A DNA stretch of 28,622 bases from a virus. Positions 5,970 through 14,047 of the stretch are shown in pieces. The notes beneath the pieces were generated by a model. It saw nothing but the letters and a program-made list of their open reading frames with translations, was not told the origin of the DNA and searched no databases. The first letter of the stretch is position 1. Each line of letters starts with the position of its first letter. The translations under genes and the position numbers were made by a program. The stretch lies in IMG/VR virus record IMGVR_UViG_3300024520_000378, positions 1 through 28,622 of that record; one strand, 5' to 3'.

Positions 5970-8143
5970 TGCCGCGCAAGAAAAACCGCAACCGAGGCGG
6001 GCGGAAAACACCGAACTTGCTGGGGCCGTCTCGGGCAGAGAGCCCGAAGCGGGCCCTGGACATGGAGAAGGCGAGCTTTTGGCAGCGACGGCTCAAGGCC
6101 GCCGACAAGGCCAAGGAGGAGTTTTCGGCGAGCGGTCAGGAGGTAGACAACTACTTCCGCTCACGCCACGCCGCCCTCTTCACGAGCCCCAGCGTCCGCG
6201 ACTACTTCATGAAATTCGACGGCGCGGCGGCGGTCAGCGTGCCCAAGAGCGCCCAGGTCCGCAACGCGCTTGGGCCGCACCTCTACGTGCTGAACCCCAA
6301 GCGCAACGTGAACCCCAAGACCAACGACATGGTCATGCTCGCCATGGGGCGCGCCCTGGCTGCGTACACGAACCGGACCCCGCGAGAGTCCCGCCTGGCG
6401 CGCGAGTGCCGCCGCTCGATTGACGACGCGTTACTTCGCGGGCGAGGCTTCATGTACACGGGCTGGGACGACACGCTGGAGGTGATCACGTCCTGGTACG
6501 TCTCCAGCACCGACGTGTTCATTGACCCGGACGTGTCGTCCATGGACGAGGCTGAGTGGATCGCCGTTCGGCGCGTCGTGCCGCTGTTTCGGGCAGAGCG
6601 GGAGGTCAAGGACAAGTGGAGGAAGCGCGGGCTGAAGGCAAACTACCGCTCGGAGACCACCGACGGATCGGCTTCGTCTGGCGATATTGGCTCCAACAAA
6701 AACGAAGGCCAGGCGCCACTCACCAACGACCTCGTGGAGCTGTTCGACGTCTACAGCAAAATGGGCCCAGGAATGCGGGGGCAAGACTTCCCGGAGAAGC
6801 CTGGGCGCAGGAACCCGGACGACTACGTGAAGCTCACGGTGTGCATGGACCACCCCGTGCCGCTCTACGAGGACGAGTGGGAGATACCGCTCTACCTTGA
6901 CCGCGACTGGCCGCTTGTCCCCCTGGATTTCATTGAGACCCTTGACGAACTCTGGCCCGAGTCGGTCATGTCCCAGGTCATGCCCCTGCAAAAGGCCATG
7001 GACCTGCTGACCAGCCTGGAGCTGAACAGTTGCAAGATGCGGGCGAAGGTTGTGGTCCTCGGCGACTCGTCCCTCGACGCCAAGATCCAGCAGCGAATCA
7101 AGAACGGAACCCCCTCGGAATACCTCGCCGTGGACATGAAGCAGGGCGAGAACCTCCGCGACAAGTTTATGACCCTCGACTTTGGCCGGAACCCGACCGA
7201 GGTCGCCCAGGCGCGCGACTTCTTGGAGCGCCAGTTTGAGGCGACGACCGGGCTCACGGCCCTGGTGACCGGCGGCGGCGACCCCGGAAGCTCAAAGGAC
7301 CGATCGGCGACAGCAACGCGGGCGAGGTCGGCGGCGACCAACGCCCGGCTGGGCGACATGCGGGCGCGGGTCGAGGAGTGGGCGACGACGGTGGCCCGGC
7401 ACGAAGCCCTGGCCGTGCGGATCGAGCTCAGCGACGAGGAGGTTCGGCGCTACGTCGAACCCGAGGACATTCAGCTCTACATGGTCTCTATCCGGCCACC
7501 CAGGGAGTGGATCCGTGAGTTCAAGGTGGAGGAGGTTCCGATCCGCGACCGCAGGAGCGAGGACCAGAAGCGACGCGGCGACGCAATGACCATGGAGTCC
7601 CTGTCCCCCGGCGCGGCTACCTACTTCCCGTCCGTAGAGGAGGCGGCCCAGGCCACGTTGCAGGCCATGACAGACATAACCGCCCTGGCCGAGGTTGATT
7701 TCCGGGTGGCCGAACTCACCCGGCTGTGGGCGGTGGAGCTCGGCATGGGGTTCTTCGATCCGGAACAGTTGTTCCAGCCTGACGAGTCGGGGCAGCCGCA
7801 ACTTCGGCTCCCCAGCGGCGTGTCGTGGCGAATGGTCGGAGTCGAGGACGTTTGGCGGGACACCGCAGGCGTCAGCGAGAAGACCCTCATGCGGGAGTTG
7901 TCGTATGAGATTGCCACCGGCTCCATGGGCAAGTTCGACAAGGAGCGCGAAATCGAGGTAGCCGAGACTGCCATGCAACAGGTGATGCCGCTTGCTGTCC
8001 AAGCAGGCGACTACAACCTGATTAACGCGATCTTCCACCTGGTCAACGAGGCGCACGAAATACCGGAGGACAAGCGACTCCCGCAGCTCCAGCCGCCGCC
8101 GCCTCCCCCAGAGCCGGGCCAGCCGCAGGGGGCGCCCCAGTGA
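5969..8143 (+). CDS. portal protein (head-tail connector), 724 aa
   Basis: The dodecameric ring through which DNA enters and leaves the capsid. The length (724 aa) matches the large P22-type portals rather than the ~500-aa T7 or HK97 types. Visible features are a basic N terminus, a helical entry (RRLKAADKAKEEFSASGQEVDNYFRS), a central stem/wing region with ITSWYVSSTDVFIDPDVSSMDEAEWIAVRR (the 'P..v..DP...' motif usual in portals), then VMPLQKAMDLLTSLELNSCKMR, and a Pro-rich C terminus (LQPPPPPPEPGQPQG). Its place between terminase and scaffold is canonical. ATG overlaps the terminase stop; the end overlaps the next gene (GTGA). Confidence 0.85.
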   Translation: MPRKKNRNRGGRKTPNLLGPSRAESPKRALDMEKASFWQRRLKAADKAKEEFSASGQEVDNYFRSRHAALFTSPSVRDYFMKFDGAAAVSVPKSAQVRNALGPHLYVLNPKRNVNPKTNDMVMLAMGRALAAYTNRTPRESRLARECRRSIDDALLRGRGFMYTGWDDTLEVITSWYVSSTDVFIDPDVSSMDEAEWIAVRRVVPLFRAEREVKDKWRKRGLKANYRSETTDGSASSGDIGSNKNEGQAPLTNDLVELFDVYSKMGPGMRGQDFPEKPGRRNPDDYVKLTVCMDHPVPLYEDEWEIPLYLDRDWPLVPLDFIETLDELWPESVMSQVMPLQKAMDLLTSLELNSCKMRAKVVVLGDSSLDAKIQQRIKNGTPSEYLAVDMKQGENLRDKFMTLDFGRNPTEVAQARDFLERQFEATTGLTALVTGGGDPGSSKDRSATATRARSAATNARLGDMRARVEEWATTVARHEALAVRIELSDEEVRRYVEPEDIQLYMVSIRPPREWIREFKVEEVPIRDRRSEDQKRRGDAMTMESLSPGAATYFPSVEEAAQATLQAMTDITALAEVDFRVAELTRLWAVELGMGFFDPEQLFQPDESGQPQLRLPSGVSWRMVGVEDVWRDTAGVSEKTLMRELSYEIATGSMGKFDKEREIEVAETAMQQVMPLAVQAGDYNLINAIFHLVNEAHEIPEDKRLPQLQPPPPPPEPGQPQGAPQ

Positions 8144-8511
8144 TCCGACTCGAGGACATGACCGCACTCCCTGGGGAGACCTGGGACGAACTCCGCGCCC
8201 GGCACCGGGAACTGACGCGGGGCCTGGTGGGGGCGCCCAGCTTTCGGATCAGCCGGACCCTCCAGGGCGGTGAGTACCGTAGCGACGTCGGGGCCTACAT
8301 TTCGGGACCATTGGCCATGAAGAAGCGCCTCGACGCTCTAAAGCGACAGGGATATGTGGAGGGGCCAAGCAACGCCGACCTCTACGACGCCATGATCGCC
8401 GACGAAAAAAGACACACCACCGGCGGTACCGCTGGTGGGCTTGAGGGAGAGGCCCTCGTCCGGCAGTGCTTCGAGGAGGCGCGGGCCGAGGGCTTCAAGT
8501 CAGACGAGTAG
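8140..8511 (+). CDS. hypothetical protein between portal and scaffold (123 aa)
   Basis: GTGA overlap with the portal. Product MIRLEDMTALPGETWDELRARHRELTRGLVGAPSFRISRTLQGGEYRSDVGAYISGPLAMKKRLDALKRQGY is soluble, charged and likely helical, with no recognised motif. Small genes in this position of short-tailed phages are often virion assembly factors. It ends 25 nt before the scaffold gene, and a sigma70-like promoter candidate starts right at its stop codon. Confidence 0.6.
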   Translation: MIRLEDMTALPGETWDELRARHRELTRGLVGAPSFRISRTLQGGEYRSDVGAYISGPLAMKKRLDALKRQGYVEGPSNADLYDAMIADEKRHTTGGTAGGLEGEALVRQCFEEARAEGFKSDE

Positions 8512-8541
8512 TTGACAAAAGTCGGAGTGAAAAGATATGAC
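8512..8541 (+). promoter_or_regulatory. candidate sigma70-type promoter overlapping the scaffold start
   Basis: A perfect TTGACA (8512-8517) is followed after 18 bp by TATGAC (8536-8541), four of six matches to TATAAT. The -10 covers the scaffold ATG, so an RNA from it would begin inside the scaffold gene and serve the capsid gene downstream rather than scaffold itself. The spacer is A-rich for this GC-rich genome. No experimental support; chance occurrence is possible. Confidence 0.35.
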
Positions 8542-9547
8542 AGTAGAGGCAGACGAAGCAACGTTTGACCAAATGCTCGAGGCGGCAATGTCCGAAGTGG
8601 ACGGCGCTGATGAGAGCGACGCCTTGGACGACGCTGGCGACGCCGGCCCCGACGACGAGGAAGACCTCGACGCGTCGGGCGAGCTGGCCGACGAAGCGGA
8701 CGAGGAGGGCGTCAGCGACGAGGAGGACGTCGAGGAGGATTCGGACGAGCCGGACCTGGAGCCGGACGACGACGAGCCCCCGGCGGCGGAAGACTCGGGC
8801 CGCACCGAACAGCATGAGCTGGACCGGCTGCGGGCAGTTGTCGCGCGTCAGGAAAACGAACTACTCGGTTTCCGCTCCAACGCACCGCGCCCTCAAGCGT
8901 CGCAGCCGCAGCGCAGGGTAGACCCGCGCCTCGAGGCGGCAGTCCAGGCGATCTACAGAGGCGGCGACGTAAAGGAGTCACTCAAGGACTTTGACCCGAC
9001 GACCCAGCGAGCAGCGATCAAGTTCGTTCAGCATGACGCCGACCAGCAGGCCAGGTACGGGCTCGACCCCGAACTGGCTTACGCGGAGAAGTGGTCTCCG
9101 TTCGTGGCCCGCCATGCGATGCAACTTTTCGAGGACCGCTTCCGGGCACTTGAGGACAACCAGCGATCACGCGACGTCGGAGAGGTCGTCCGGGGCTACG
9201 ACGAAGTTCTCAGGACGGGGAGCGACAAAGCCGAGGTGGCTAGGATTCTCCGCGAGGAGGTTCTGCCAAACCCGAAGCAGACCATTGAGCAGCGAATGCG
9301 GATCGCCGTCGAGTTGCTGGTCAGCAGGAGGGACGCCGGGAAGCTCGCCAGGACCAAGCAAAAGGTCGAGGCGCGCGGAAGAGACCAGGACTCCCGGCGG
9401 CGGGCGCGGCGCGAGAGCGGCGCGCGGAAGAAGAAGAAGCGTGGCCGCGCTCGGCCACCCCAGACGGACGACTTGGAGGCCTACGCAAAGTGGGCTGCGG
9501 AACACGAGGACCAACTCGGCCCCGACGATTTCGTCGGCGTCGAATAA
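8537..9547 (+). CDS. capsid scaffolding protein (336 aa)
   Basis: Placed between portal and major capsid gene, as expected for the internal scaffold that guides prohead assembly and then leaves. The N-terminal ~90 residues are extremely acidic (DDEEDLDASGEL, DEEDVEEDSDEPDLEPDDDEPP). The middle is helical (HELDRLRAVVARQENELL...). The C-terminal third is highly basic (RRRARRESGARKKKKRGRAR) before a final short acidic segment (DDLEAYAKWAAEHEDQLGPDDF). An acidic N terminus and a basic C-terminal coat-binding segment are typical of P22-like scaffolds. The ATG has GGAG 11 nt upstream. Confidence 0.8.
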   Translation: MTVEADEATFDQMLEAAMSEVDGADESDALDDAGDAGPDDEEDLDASGELADEADEEGVSDEEDVEEDSDEPDLEPDDDEPPAAEDSGRTEQHELDRLRAVVARQENELLGFRSNAPRPQASQPQRRVDPRLEAAVQAIYRGGDVKESLKDFDPTTQRAAIKFVQHDADQQARYGLDPELAYAEKWSPFVARHAMQLFEDRFRALEDNQRSRDVGEVVRGYDEVLRTGSDKAEVARILREEVLPNPKQTIEQRMRIAVELLVSRRDAGKLARTKQKVEARGRDQDSRRRARRESGARKKKKRGRARPPQTDDLEAYAKWAAEHEDQLGPDDFVGVE

Positions 9548-9563
9548 ACAGAGGTAGGTAATC

Positions 9564-10670
9564 ATGCCGGGTCAAGGCATTGGCGTCAGCGAACGCGTTG
9601 CGAAGGCAACGATTTCCATGTGGCTGAAGAAACTCCACACGGAAACAATCCAGAACTACGCGCTCCTGAGCGTGATCCAGAAGAAGGGGAACGTCAACTA
9701 TGGCGGGTCCGGCGGCGAGCTCCGCTGGGTCTTCCAGTACCGCGACCACGACCTCGACGGTCACATCGACGGCGCGCCCAAGGCGTTCAAGCGCAAGAAG
9801 GTGATCGAAAACGCAAACCTCGACTGGCGCGGCTACGAGTCCACCGAGGTGATCACCCTCAAGGAGCGCGAGCAGCAGTCGGGCGAAGAGGCCATGATCA
9901 AGATTTTCGGGGCCCGCGAGAAGATGATGCGCGAAGGCCTCATGCGCCAGCTCGGGAAGGAGTGGTACGTTGACGGCAACGCCGCCGGCAACGCCGAACG
10001 GTTCCACGGCGTCGAGTCCATGATGTCCTCTGGCGTCCAGACCGCAGCGGACGACCTGGCCACCCTGCCAAATGACACCTATGCGGGTGTCTCCACCGCT
10101 TACGGGTCGCTCAAGAGCAACGCCGTGAAGGGCGTGGACGAAGAGTACGGCGTCTGGTCTCCGGTGATCGTCAACACGAACGTCAACCCCGGCGGCGGCA
10201 ACCGCGCCTGGGCCGACTTCGCAGACGAGTTCATGCGCCTCGGGATCATTGAGGCGTCCTACGGGACCACCTCGACGGACAACATCGACCTGATCCTGCT
10301 CACGAAGACGGCCTATCGGCAATTCCTGAACATTGCCGACGACAAGGAGCGGATCAACATCATGCGCGGCGCCGACGTCGAGCTGGTGAGCCTCGGCTTC
10401 AAGAACTTCGTCAACTTCGACGGGGTGCAGGTCGGCTGGGATTTCGGGATCAGCGCCACCGACCCGGCGGCCAACGTGGTCCACGGCTACGGCTTCAACT
10501 GCGACAAGCTGTACCTCAAGGTGCTCGGCGGCAAGGACCGCAAGACACTGTGGGGCTCCAAGCTCACCTGGAATGACGATTACGCGAGCGATCGGATCTA
10601 CCTCCATCTGCTCGGCAACCTCTGCTTCGAGAGCCCCCGGCACTTCGTGGCCTTCAAAGACCTCAACTAG
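9564..10670 (+). CDS. major capsid protein (368 aa)
   Basis: Main coat protein, expected HK97 fold. The evidence is position (right after the scaffold), size, a strong ribosome site (AGAGGTAGG, 9551-9559) and sequence style: an N-terminal arm (SERVAKATISMWLKKLHTETIQNYALLSVIQKKG), an extended loop with FQYRDHDLDGHIDG, a spine-like helix (EEAMIKIFGAREKMMREGLMRQLGKEWY), then a beta-rich P/A domain (DNIDLILLTKTAYRQFLNIAD; YLKVLGGKDRKTLWGSKLTW). The pattern 'T..ay..f......' and C-terminal 'LHLLGNLCFESPRHFVAFKDL' match capsid families of short-tailed phages. No cleavage or fusion is apparent. Confidence 0.85.
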   Translation: MPGQGIGVSERVAKATISMWLKKLHTETIQNYALLSVIQKKGNVNYGGSGGELRWVFQYRDHDLDGHIDGAPKAFKRKKVIENANLDWRGYESTEVITLKEREQQSGEEAMIKIFGAREKMMREGLMRQLGKEWYVDGNAAGNAERFHGVESMMSSGVQTAADDLATLPNDTYAGVSTAYGSLKSNAVKGVDEEYGVWSPVIVNTNVNPGGGNRAWADFADEFMRLGIIEASYGTTSTDNIDLILLTKTAYRQFLNIADDKERINIMRGADVELVSLGFKNFVNFDGVQVGWDFGISATDPAANVVHGYGFNCDKLYLKVLGGKDRKTLWGSKLTWNDDYASDRIYLHLLGNLCFESPRHFVAFKDLN

Positions 10671-10685
10671 GTCAGGAGAAAGAAC

Positions 10686-11213
10686 ATGGCAATTACTCCA
10701 CGCGACGGGGCGGTCAAGAGTCAAGACCTCCCCTTCTCCCTCGGCGATCGGCACGCTGCCGCAACGGGCACCGTCGAAATCAGCAAGTTGCTCGGAACGA
10801 CCTTCGAGCTGGAGGACGGGCTCCACGCAATCCTCGTGGAGGCAGGCGCGGCTCAGGCTTCGCCCGCCAAGCTCTGCTTCAAGTGGTCGGACACGGTGGC
10901 GCGCAAGGTCGTGATCACGTCGGCGCCGGGAAACCAGGCGGTGGGCGTCGCCCACCCCGACCTGGAAGACCTCGCCCTCGGCGACCTGTTCTTCCTGCTC
11001 CGGGGTGGCGCTGGCCACGCGCGGGTTAGTGGGATTTCGTCGGCGGCAATCGTGGCCGGCGTCGTGGTCCAGCCAACCACTGACGGGAAGCTGGTCACCG
11101 ACGCCGCCTACGAGCAGCACGTCAGCCTCGGCAACGCCCTCAACGCTGCCGCTGCCGTGGACCTCGACGTCGAAATTCAGATTACCGACGATATGCCGGG
11201 GGCCTTCGCCTAA
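10686..11213 (+). CDS. capsid decoration-like protein (175 aa)
   Basis: Immediately downstream of the major capsid gene with its own good ribosome site (AGGAGA, 10675-10680), implying high expression. The product is beta-rich with short Gly/Ala turns (VEISKLLGTTFELEDGLHAILVEAGAA...KLCFKWSDTVARKVVITSAPG...VGVAHPDLEDLALGDLFFLLRGGAG), a composition fitting a head decoration or cement protein. No signal peptide. The stop is coupled to the 58-aa gene (TAATG). The role is inferred from location and composition. Confidence 0.65.
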   Translation: MAITPRDGAVKSQDLPFSLGDRHAAATGTVEISKLLGTTFELEDGLHAILVEAGAAQASPAKLCFKWSDTVARKVVITSAPGNQAVGVAHPDLEDLALGDLFFLLRGGAGHARVSGISSAAIVAGVVVQPTTDGKLVTDAAYEQHVSLGNALNAAAAVDLDVEIQITDDMPGAFA

Positions 11214-11389
11214 TGGCCGAGCGTCGGATCACCACGGGGGCGAAGACCGATCTTCGCCCCCTGATCGAAGGCCTGAACGCCCAGGCCGCCAAGCTGGACG
11301 TGTTGCTCGCCAAGCTGGACGCCGACGCGGGGATCACCGACGTCGACTATGCCTCGACGGTTGGCGCGTCCGAGACGTACACGGGCTAG
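11213..11389 (+). CDS. small phage protein after the capsid genes (58 aa)
   Basis: ATG overlaps the previous TAA (TAATG). The product begins MAERRITTGAKTDLRPLIEGL and continues NAQAAKLDVLLAKLDADAGITD, then VDYAST. An amphipathic helix with 'LLAKLDADAGVTDxDY' is a pattern that recurs in small proteins next to phage capsid genes. It is followed within 16 nt by a strong terminator hairpin, making it the last gene of the head block. Function unknown. Confidence 0.65.
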   Translation: MAERRITTGAKTDLRPLIEGLNAQAAKLDVLLAKLDADAGITDVDYASTVGASETYTG

Positions 11390-11404
11390 TCAGCTACGCC
11401 CCCT

Positions 11405-11445
11405 GTGAGGTCCGGGCCTCTCCCGGTCCGGGCCTCACGCCTTTG
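11405..11445 (+). terminator. strong intrinsic terminator-like hairpin between head and tail genes
   Basis: A 14-bp stem, GTGAGGTCCGGGCC (11405-11418) with GGTCCGGGCCTCAC (11425-11438), closes a 6-nt loop (TCTCCC). All 14 positions pair, two as G-U. A short T run (GCCTTTGG) follows. The T tract is weak, so read-through is likely, which would make it a processive attenuator lowering tail-gene transcripts relative to capsid. Confidence 0.7.
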
Positions 11446-11453
11446 GAGAGCCC

Positions 11454-12425
11454 TTGACGCCTATCACCCTCAGCGACGTTCGGAGCTACGCGGCGGAAAC
11501 CGCGTCAGCCGACGTCGCAACTGGCGCTGGCGACCGCTCTATAAACAACTGGATCAACCAGGCCCTCCAGCGAATTTGGAAGGGCCATACGTGGAGTCAC
11601 GCCCTCCGAGCGGGGCGTCTCTACCTAGACCCCGAGGAGGCGTCGAACTCGGTCACTGGAGGAATGGCGATCGCGACGGGATCACGCCTGATCACGGTCA
11701 ACCCCCCGGACGTGATCAAGCAGAAGTACCTAGACGACCGCTGGCACCTCTACGTTGACGCCGAAGGTCGAATGACCTTCGAGCTAGAGGAGATACTCAC
11801 ACCGACCACCGCGAGGCTCCTCCCTGGGCACAACTGGCCCAACGTGACCCTGGCAATCACACCGGGGCCGCTCGGTGCCGGTGCCCCGTATACGTGGGCC
11901 CGCCACATATTCGCGCTGCCAGACGACGCCGTGGAGGTGATGCGGGTCGAGGAAATGCAGACCCGGCTCCCACTGAGGCACGTCCTCCCGCACGAGTTCG
12001 ACCACCAGCGCCAGAGCACCCCGGTTCTGCGCGGCAGCCAGCCGATTTTCTACACCATGCGCCGGGGCAACCTGGAGGTCTGGCCGAGCTCCGGCTCAAC
12101 CGGGCGGCACCTCCTCCTGAGCTATCGGCGAGGTCCGCCAGCCTACAAGGTCACAGACCCCGGCGACACGGCGGTGGACTGGGTGCCCGAGTGGTCCGAC
12201 CTCCTCCTCAAGGGGATCGTTCTCGAGGCGGCGGTCACCCAGGGCGAAAACGCTCCAGTGCCCTACCAGATCGCCTTCAACGAGTTCCGGCTGTGCATGA
12301 AGGCGTACAAGGCTGAGGACTCCGGAATCCAAAACATAACGGGCCCCATGAGCCTGGCCGGCCCTGTTGCCCGCGACTACATGCGGGTCACCGACTACCC
12401 GGCCATTATTCCAGAGGTGGGGTAA
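11454..12425 (+). CDS. head-to-tail adaptor / tail tubular protein A-like (323 aa)
   Basis: Starts at TTG with a clear GGAGAG ribosome site (11445-11450); no better start exists nearby. The N terminus (LSDVRSYAAETASADVATGAGDRSINNWINQALQRIWKGHTWSH) matches the helical start of the P22 gp4/T7 gp11 adaptor family ('i..wiN.al..i.....W'). Later segments (RHIFALPDDAVEVMRVEEM; PIFYTMRRGNLEVWPSSGSTGRHLLLSYRRGPP; DLLLKGIVLEAAVTQGE) follow that family's usual order. Such proteins form the ring under the portal in short-tailed phages. The stop couples to the next gene (TAATG). Confidence 0.7.
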   Translation: MTPITLSDVRSYAAETASADVATGAGDRSINNWINQALQRIWKGHTWSHALRAGRLYLDPEEASNSVTGGMAIATGSRLITVNPPDVIKQKYLDDRWHLYVDAEGRMTFELEEILTPTTARLLPGHNWPNVTLAITPGPLGAGAPYTWARHIFALPDDAVEVMRVEEMQTRLPLRHVLPHEFDHQRQSTPVLRGSQPIFYTMRRGNLEVWPSSGSTGRHLLLSYRRGPPAYKVTDPGDTAVDWVPEWSDLLLKGIVLEAAVTQGENAPVPYQIAFNEFRLCMKAYKAEDSGIQNITGPMSLAGPVARDYMRVTDYPAIIPEVG

Positions 12426-12697
12426 TGGGCCGGACCACGATCCGCGAGTTCAATGGCCTGGCGCTGGACGTTCACCGGACCTCCATGCCACCAACCCTCT
12501 TCCAGGTGGACGAGGGGGGCGACCGCTTCGGGCGGGGAACGTGGAAGCGCCGTAAGGGAATGCGCCACACCGACTTTCCGAAAAAACCAGACCCTATCGT
12601 AGCCCTCCTCGGCTTCGAGATGCCCGGCCTCGACTTCGGCCTGCTCGTGGTGGAGGCAACCAGGGTGCATGGCGTCCTCAACATAGCGGAGCAATAG
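12425..12697 (+). CDS. tail protein fragment-like, similar to the N terminus of nozzle/tail-hub proteins (90 aa)
   Basis: The product IREFNGLALDVHRTSMPPT followed by FQVDEGGDRFGRGTWKRRKGMRHTDF resembles the opening of large P22 gp10-like or tubular-B-like tail proteins ('..FnGLn..d....lp.......N.d....G.l..R.G'). Here it is a stand-alone small gene, while the large nozzle-like protein begins three genes later at 14048 with a different N terminus. Either the two halves act together after a split, or this is an independent small tail protein. ATG overlaps the adaptor stop. Confidence 0.55.
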   Translation: MGRTTIREFNGLALDVHRTSMPPTLFQVDEGGDRFGRGTWKRRKGMRHTDFPKKPDPIVALLGFEMPGLDFGLLVVEATRVHGVLNIAEQ

Positions 12698-12698
12698 C

Positions 12699-13106
12699 AT
12701 GGCGGCGGCACTCTACGACAAGGGGCGGCAAAAGTTCCTCGAGGGCTCAATCGCGTGGCTGACCGATAACATTAAGCTGGTCCTCGTGGACACCGCTCTG
12801 TATTCCGTGGACCTCGCCACCCACGACTTTCTGGACGACATTCCGGCGGGTGCGCGGGTGGCGACTTCCGGGAACCTCTCCGGGAAGACCTCCACCGACG
12901 GGGTGGCTGACGCCGCCGACGTCACGCTGGTAGCTGTGGCCGGGGCGACCGTCGAGGCGATCGTGCTCTACAAGGACACCGGGGTGGCTGCCACCAGCCC
13001 CCTGCTGACCTACGACGACGTGGCGGCCGGCCTGCCCGTCACCCCGAGCGGCACGAACATAGCGGTGCTTTGGGACGCCGGGGCCAACAAAATCTTCAAG
13101 CTGTAG
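12699..13106 (+). CDS. minor virion protein (135 aa)
   Basis: The product opens AALYDKGRQKFLEGSIAWLTDNIKLVLVDTALYSVDLATHDFL and matches a phage structural family I recognise by pattern only: 'lYdkgr..fl.G.i.w..d.ikvvLvD...Y..dl..h.fl.dip...rva'. This family is common in tail and decoration regions of environmental phages. The C-terminal half is beta-rich (VTLVAVAGATVEAIVLYKDTGVAATSPLLTYDD). The start has no strong ribosome site (GAGCAATAGC upstream) and lies 1 nt after the previous stop, so reinitiation is likely. Confidence 0.7.
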   Translation: MAAALYDKGRQKFLEGSIAWLTDNIKLVLVDTALYSVDLATHDFLDDIPAGARVATSGNLSGKTSTDGVADAADVTLVAVAGATVEAIVLYKDTGVAATSPLLTYDDVAAGLPVTPSGTNIAVLWDAGANKIFKL

Positions 13107-13115
13107 GGGCGCCAA

Positions 13116-13547
13116 ATGGCCGACGACGTAGCACTCAACCCCACCGCCGGCGGGGCCATCGTGGCGACCGACGAGATAACCGGGGCGCGCCATGTTCAGT
13201 TGGTCAAGATCATGTTGGGGGCGCTCAATGCCAACGACGGGCCCGTGTCGTTGGCGAACCCGCTGGCGATTCGCTATGGCGCGGCCACCGGCGCGGCCAC
13301 CGCCTCCGTCGTTGGCTTAACAAACGTGGTAGCCCTGGCGGCCAACACGGACCGCAAGTCGGTGAGCATTTTCAACAACGGTGGTGGCGGGAATGTCTAC
13401 TACCAGACCGGCGCGGTGTCGGTCGTCGCGGTGGCGTCTCCCATACCGATCGGAAGCCACGTGGTGATCACCACTACCGAGGCGATCAACCTGATCGCCG
13501 ACAGCGCGAGCGCAGACGTCAGGCTCTACGAGGAGACGTACGCGTGA
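13116..13547 (+). CDS. minor structural protein (143 aa)
   Basis: The product (ADDVALNPTAGGAIVATDEI, then ARHVQLVKIMLGALNANDGPVSLANPLAI) fits the small phage proteins that combine a '(V/I)ALNPG.GGa.vatDdigg..vQ.vKl..G..' opening with a beta-sandwich end (RKSVSIFNNGGGGNVYYQTG, then VVITTTEAINLIADSASADVRLYEETYA). Such proteins are found beside tail or decoration genes. The ribosome site is AGGGG (about 13105-13109). The stop overlaps the next gene (GTGA). Confidence 0.65.
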   Translation: MADDVALNPTAGGAIVATDEITGARHVQLVKIMLGALNANDGPVSLANPLAIRYGAATGAATASVVGLTNVVALAANTDRKSVSIFNNGGGGNVYYQTGAVSVVAVASPIPIGSHVVITTTEAINLIADSASADVRLYEETYA

Positions 13548-14035
13548 TCGCCAGGGGACCGTCCGGCAACGCCAGCGCGCTGCTCGGAAAGCAGCTCCCA
13601 GCCCTGTCTGGGCTAAGCGTGGGCCAGGTGCTCATTGGGAACGCCTCTGGTGAGTTCGCGCTGGGCTCGTCCGCAGTCCTGGCCTTGCCGTTCGGTGCAA
13701 AGCTGGATAACCTGGGTTTCTTCGCGATAGCGAGCGGGCGCGCTTCCCGGCCCGACACCAGCGGCGGCGCCGATTCCGAGCAGCCGATCCCTGCGAGCGG
13801 CACGCTGACCAAGCTGGCCTATAAGACCTCAAGCGCCGACGCAACCAGCACGCTCAAAATCCACGTCAACGGGGTCGTCCAGGCGACTGTTCCTCTGACG
13901 AATATCAACGCTCACAACGGCGGCGTGGAGACGGTCTCGGTGGCCGTAAGCGCGGGGGACTACTGCGAGGTCGAATACGACGCTGGACAGGCACCTGACG
14001 AATCCACGCTGATTGTCTTGTTAGAAGTCACGTAA
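13544..14035 (+). CDS. minor structural protein (163 aa)
   Basis: Uses GTG in a GTGA overlap with the previous gene. The frame is open far upstream, but that part is an Arg-rich shadow of the preceding gene. The product has an N-terminal Gly/Ala/Ser region (MIARGPSGNASALLGKQLPALSGLSVGQVLIGNASGEFALG) typical of phage surface proteins, then a beta-rich domain (TLTKLAYKTSSADATSTLKIHVNGVVQATVPLTN...SVAVSAGDYCEVEYDAGQAPDESTLIVLLEV) resembling a small jelly-roll fibre-tip fold. Possible head or tail fibre. Confidence 0.65.
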   Translation: MIARGPSGNASALLGKQLPALSGLSVGQVLIGNASGEFALGSSAVLALPFGAKLDNLGFFAIASGRASRPDTSGGADSEQPIPASGTLTKLAYKTSSADATSTLKIHVNGVVQATVPLTNINAHNGGVETVSVAVSAGDYCEVEYDAGQAPDESTLIVLLEVT

Positions 14036-14047
14036 TGAGGAGCTGAG

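Noticed and set aside
9321-11120. 599-codon open frame on the minus strand across scaffold, capsid and decoration genes
   Set aside because: It mirrors genes with clear family signals and ribosome sites. Its product is a low-complexity antisense shadow typical of GC-rich DNA.
13070-13543. Upstream extension of the 13544 gene
   Set aside because: Arg/Gly-rich translation entirely out of frame inside the gene at 13116; the GTGA overlap start is better.
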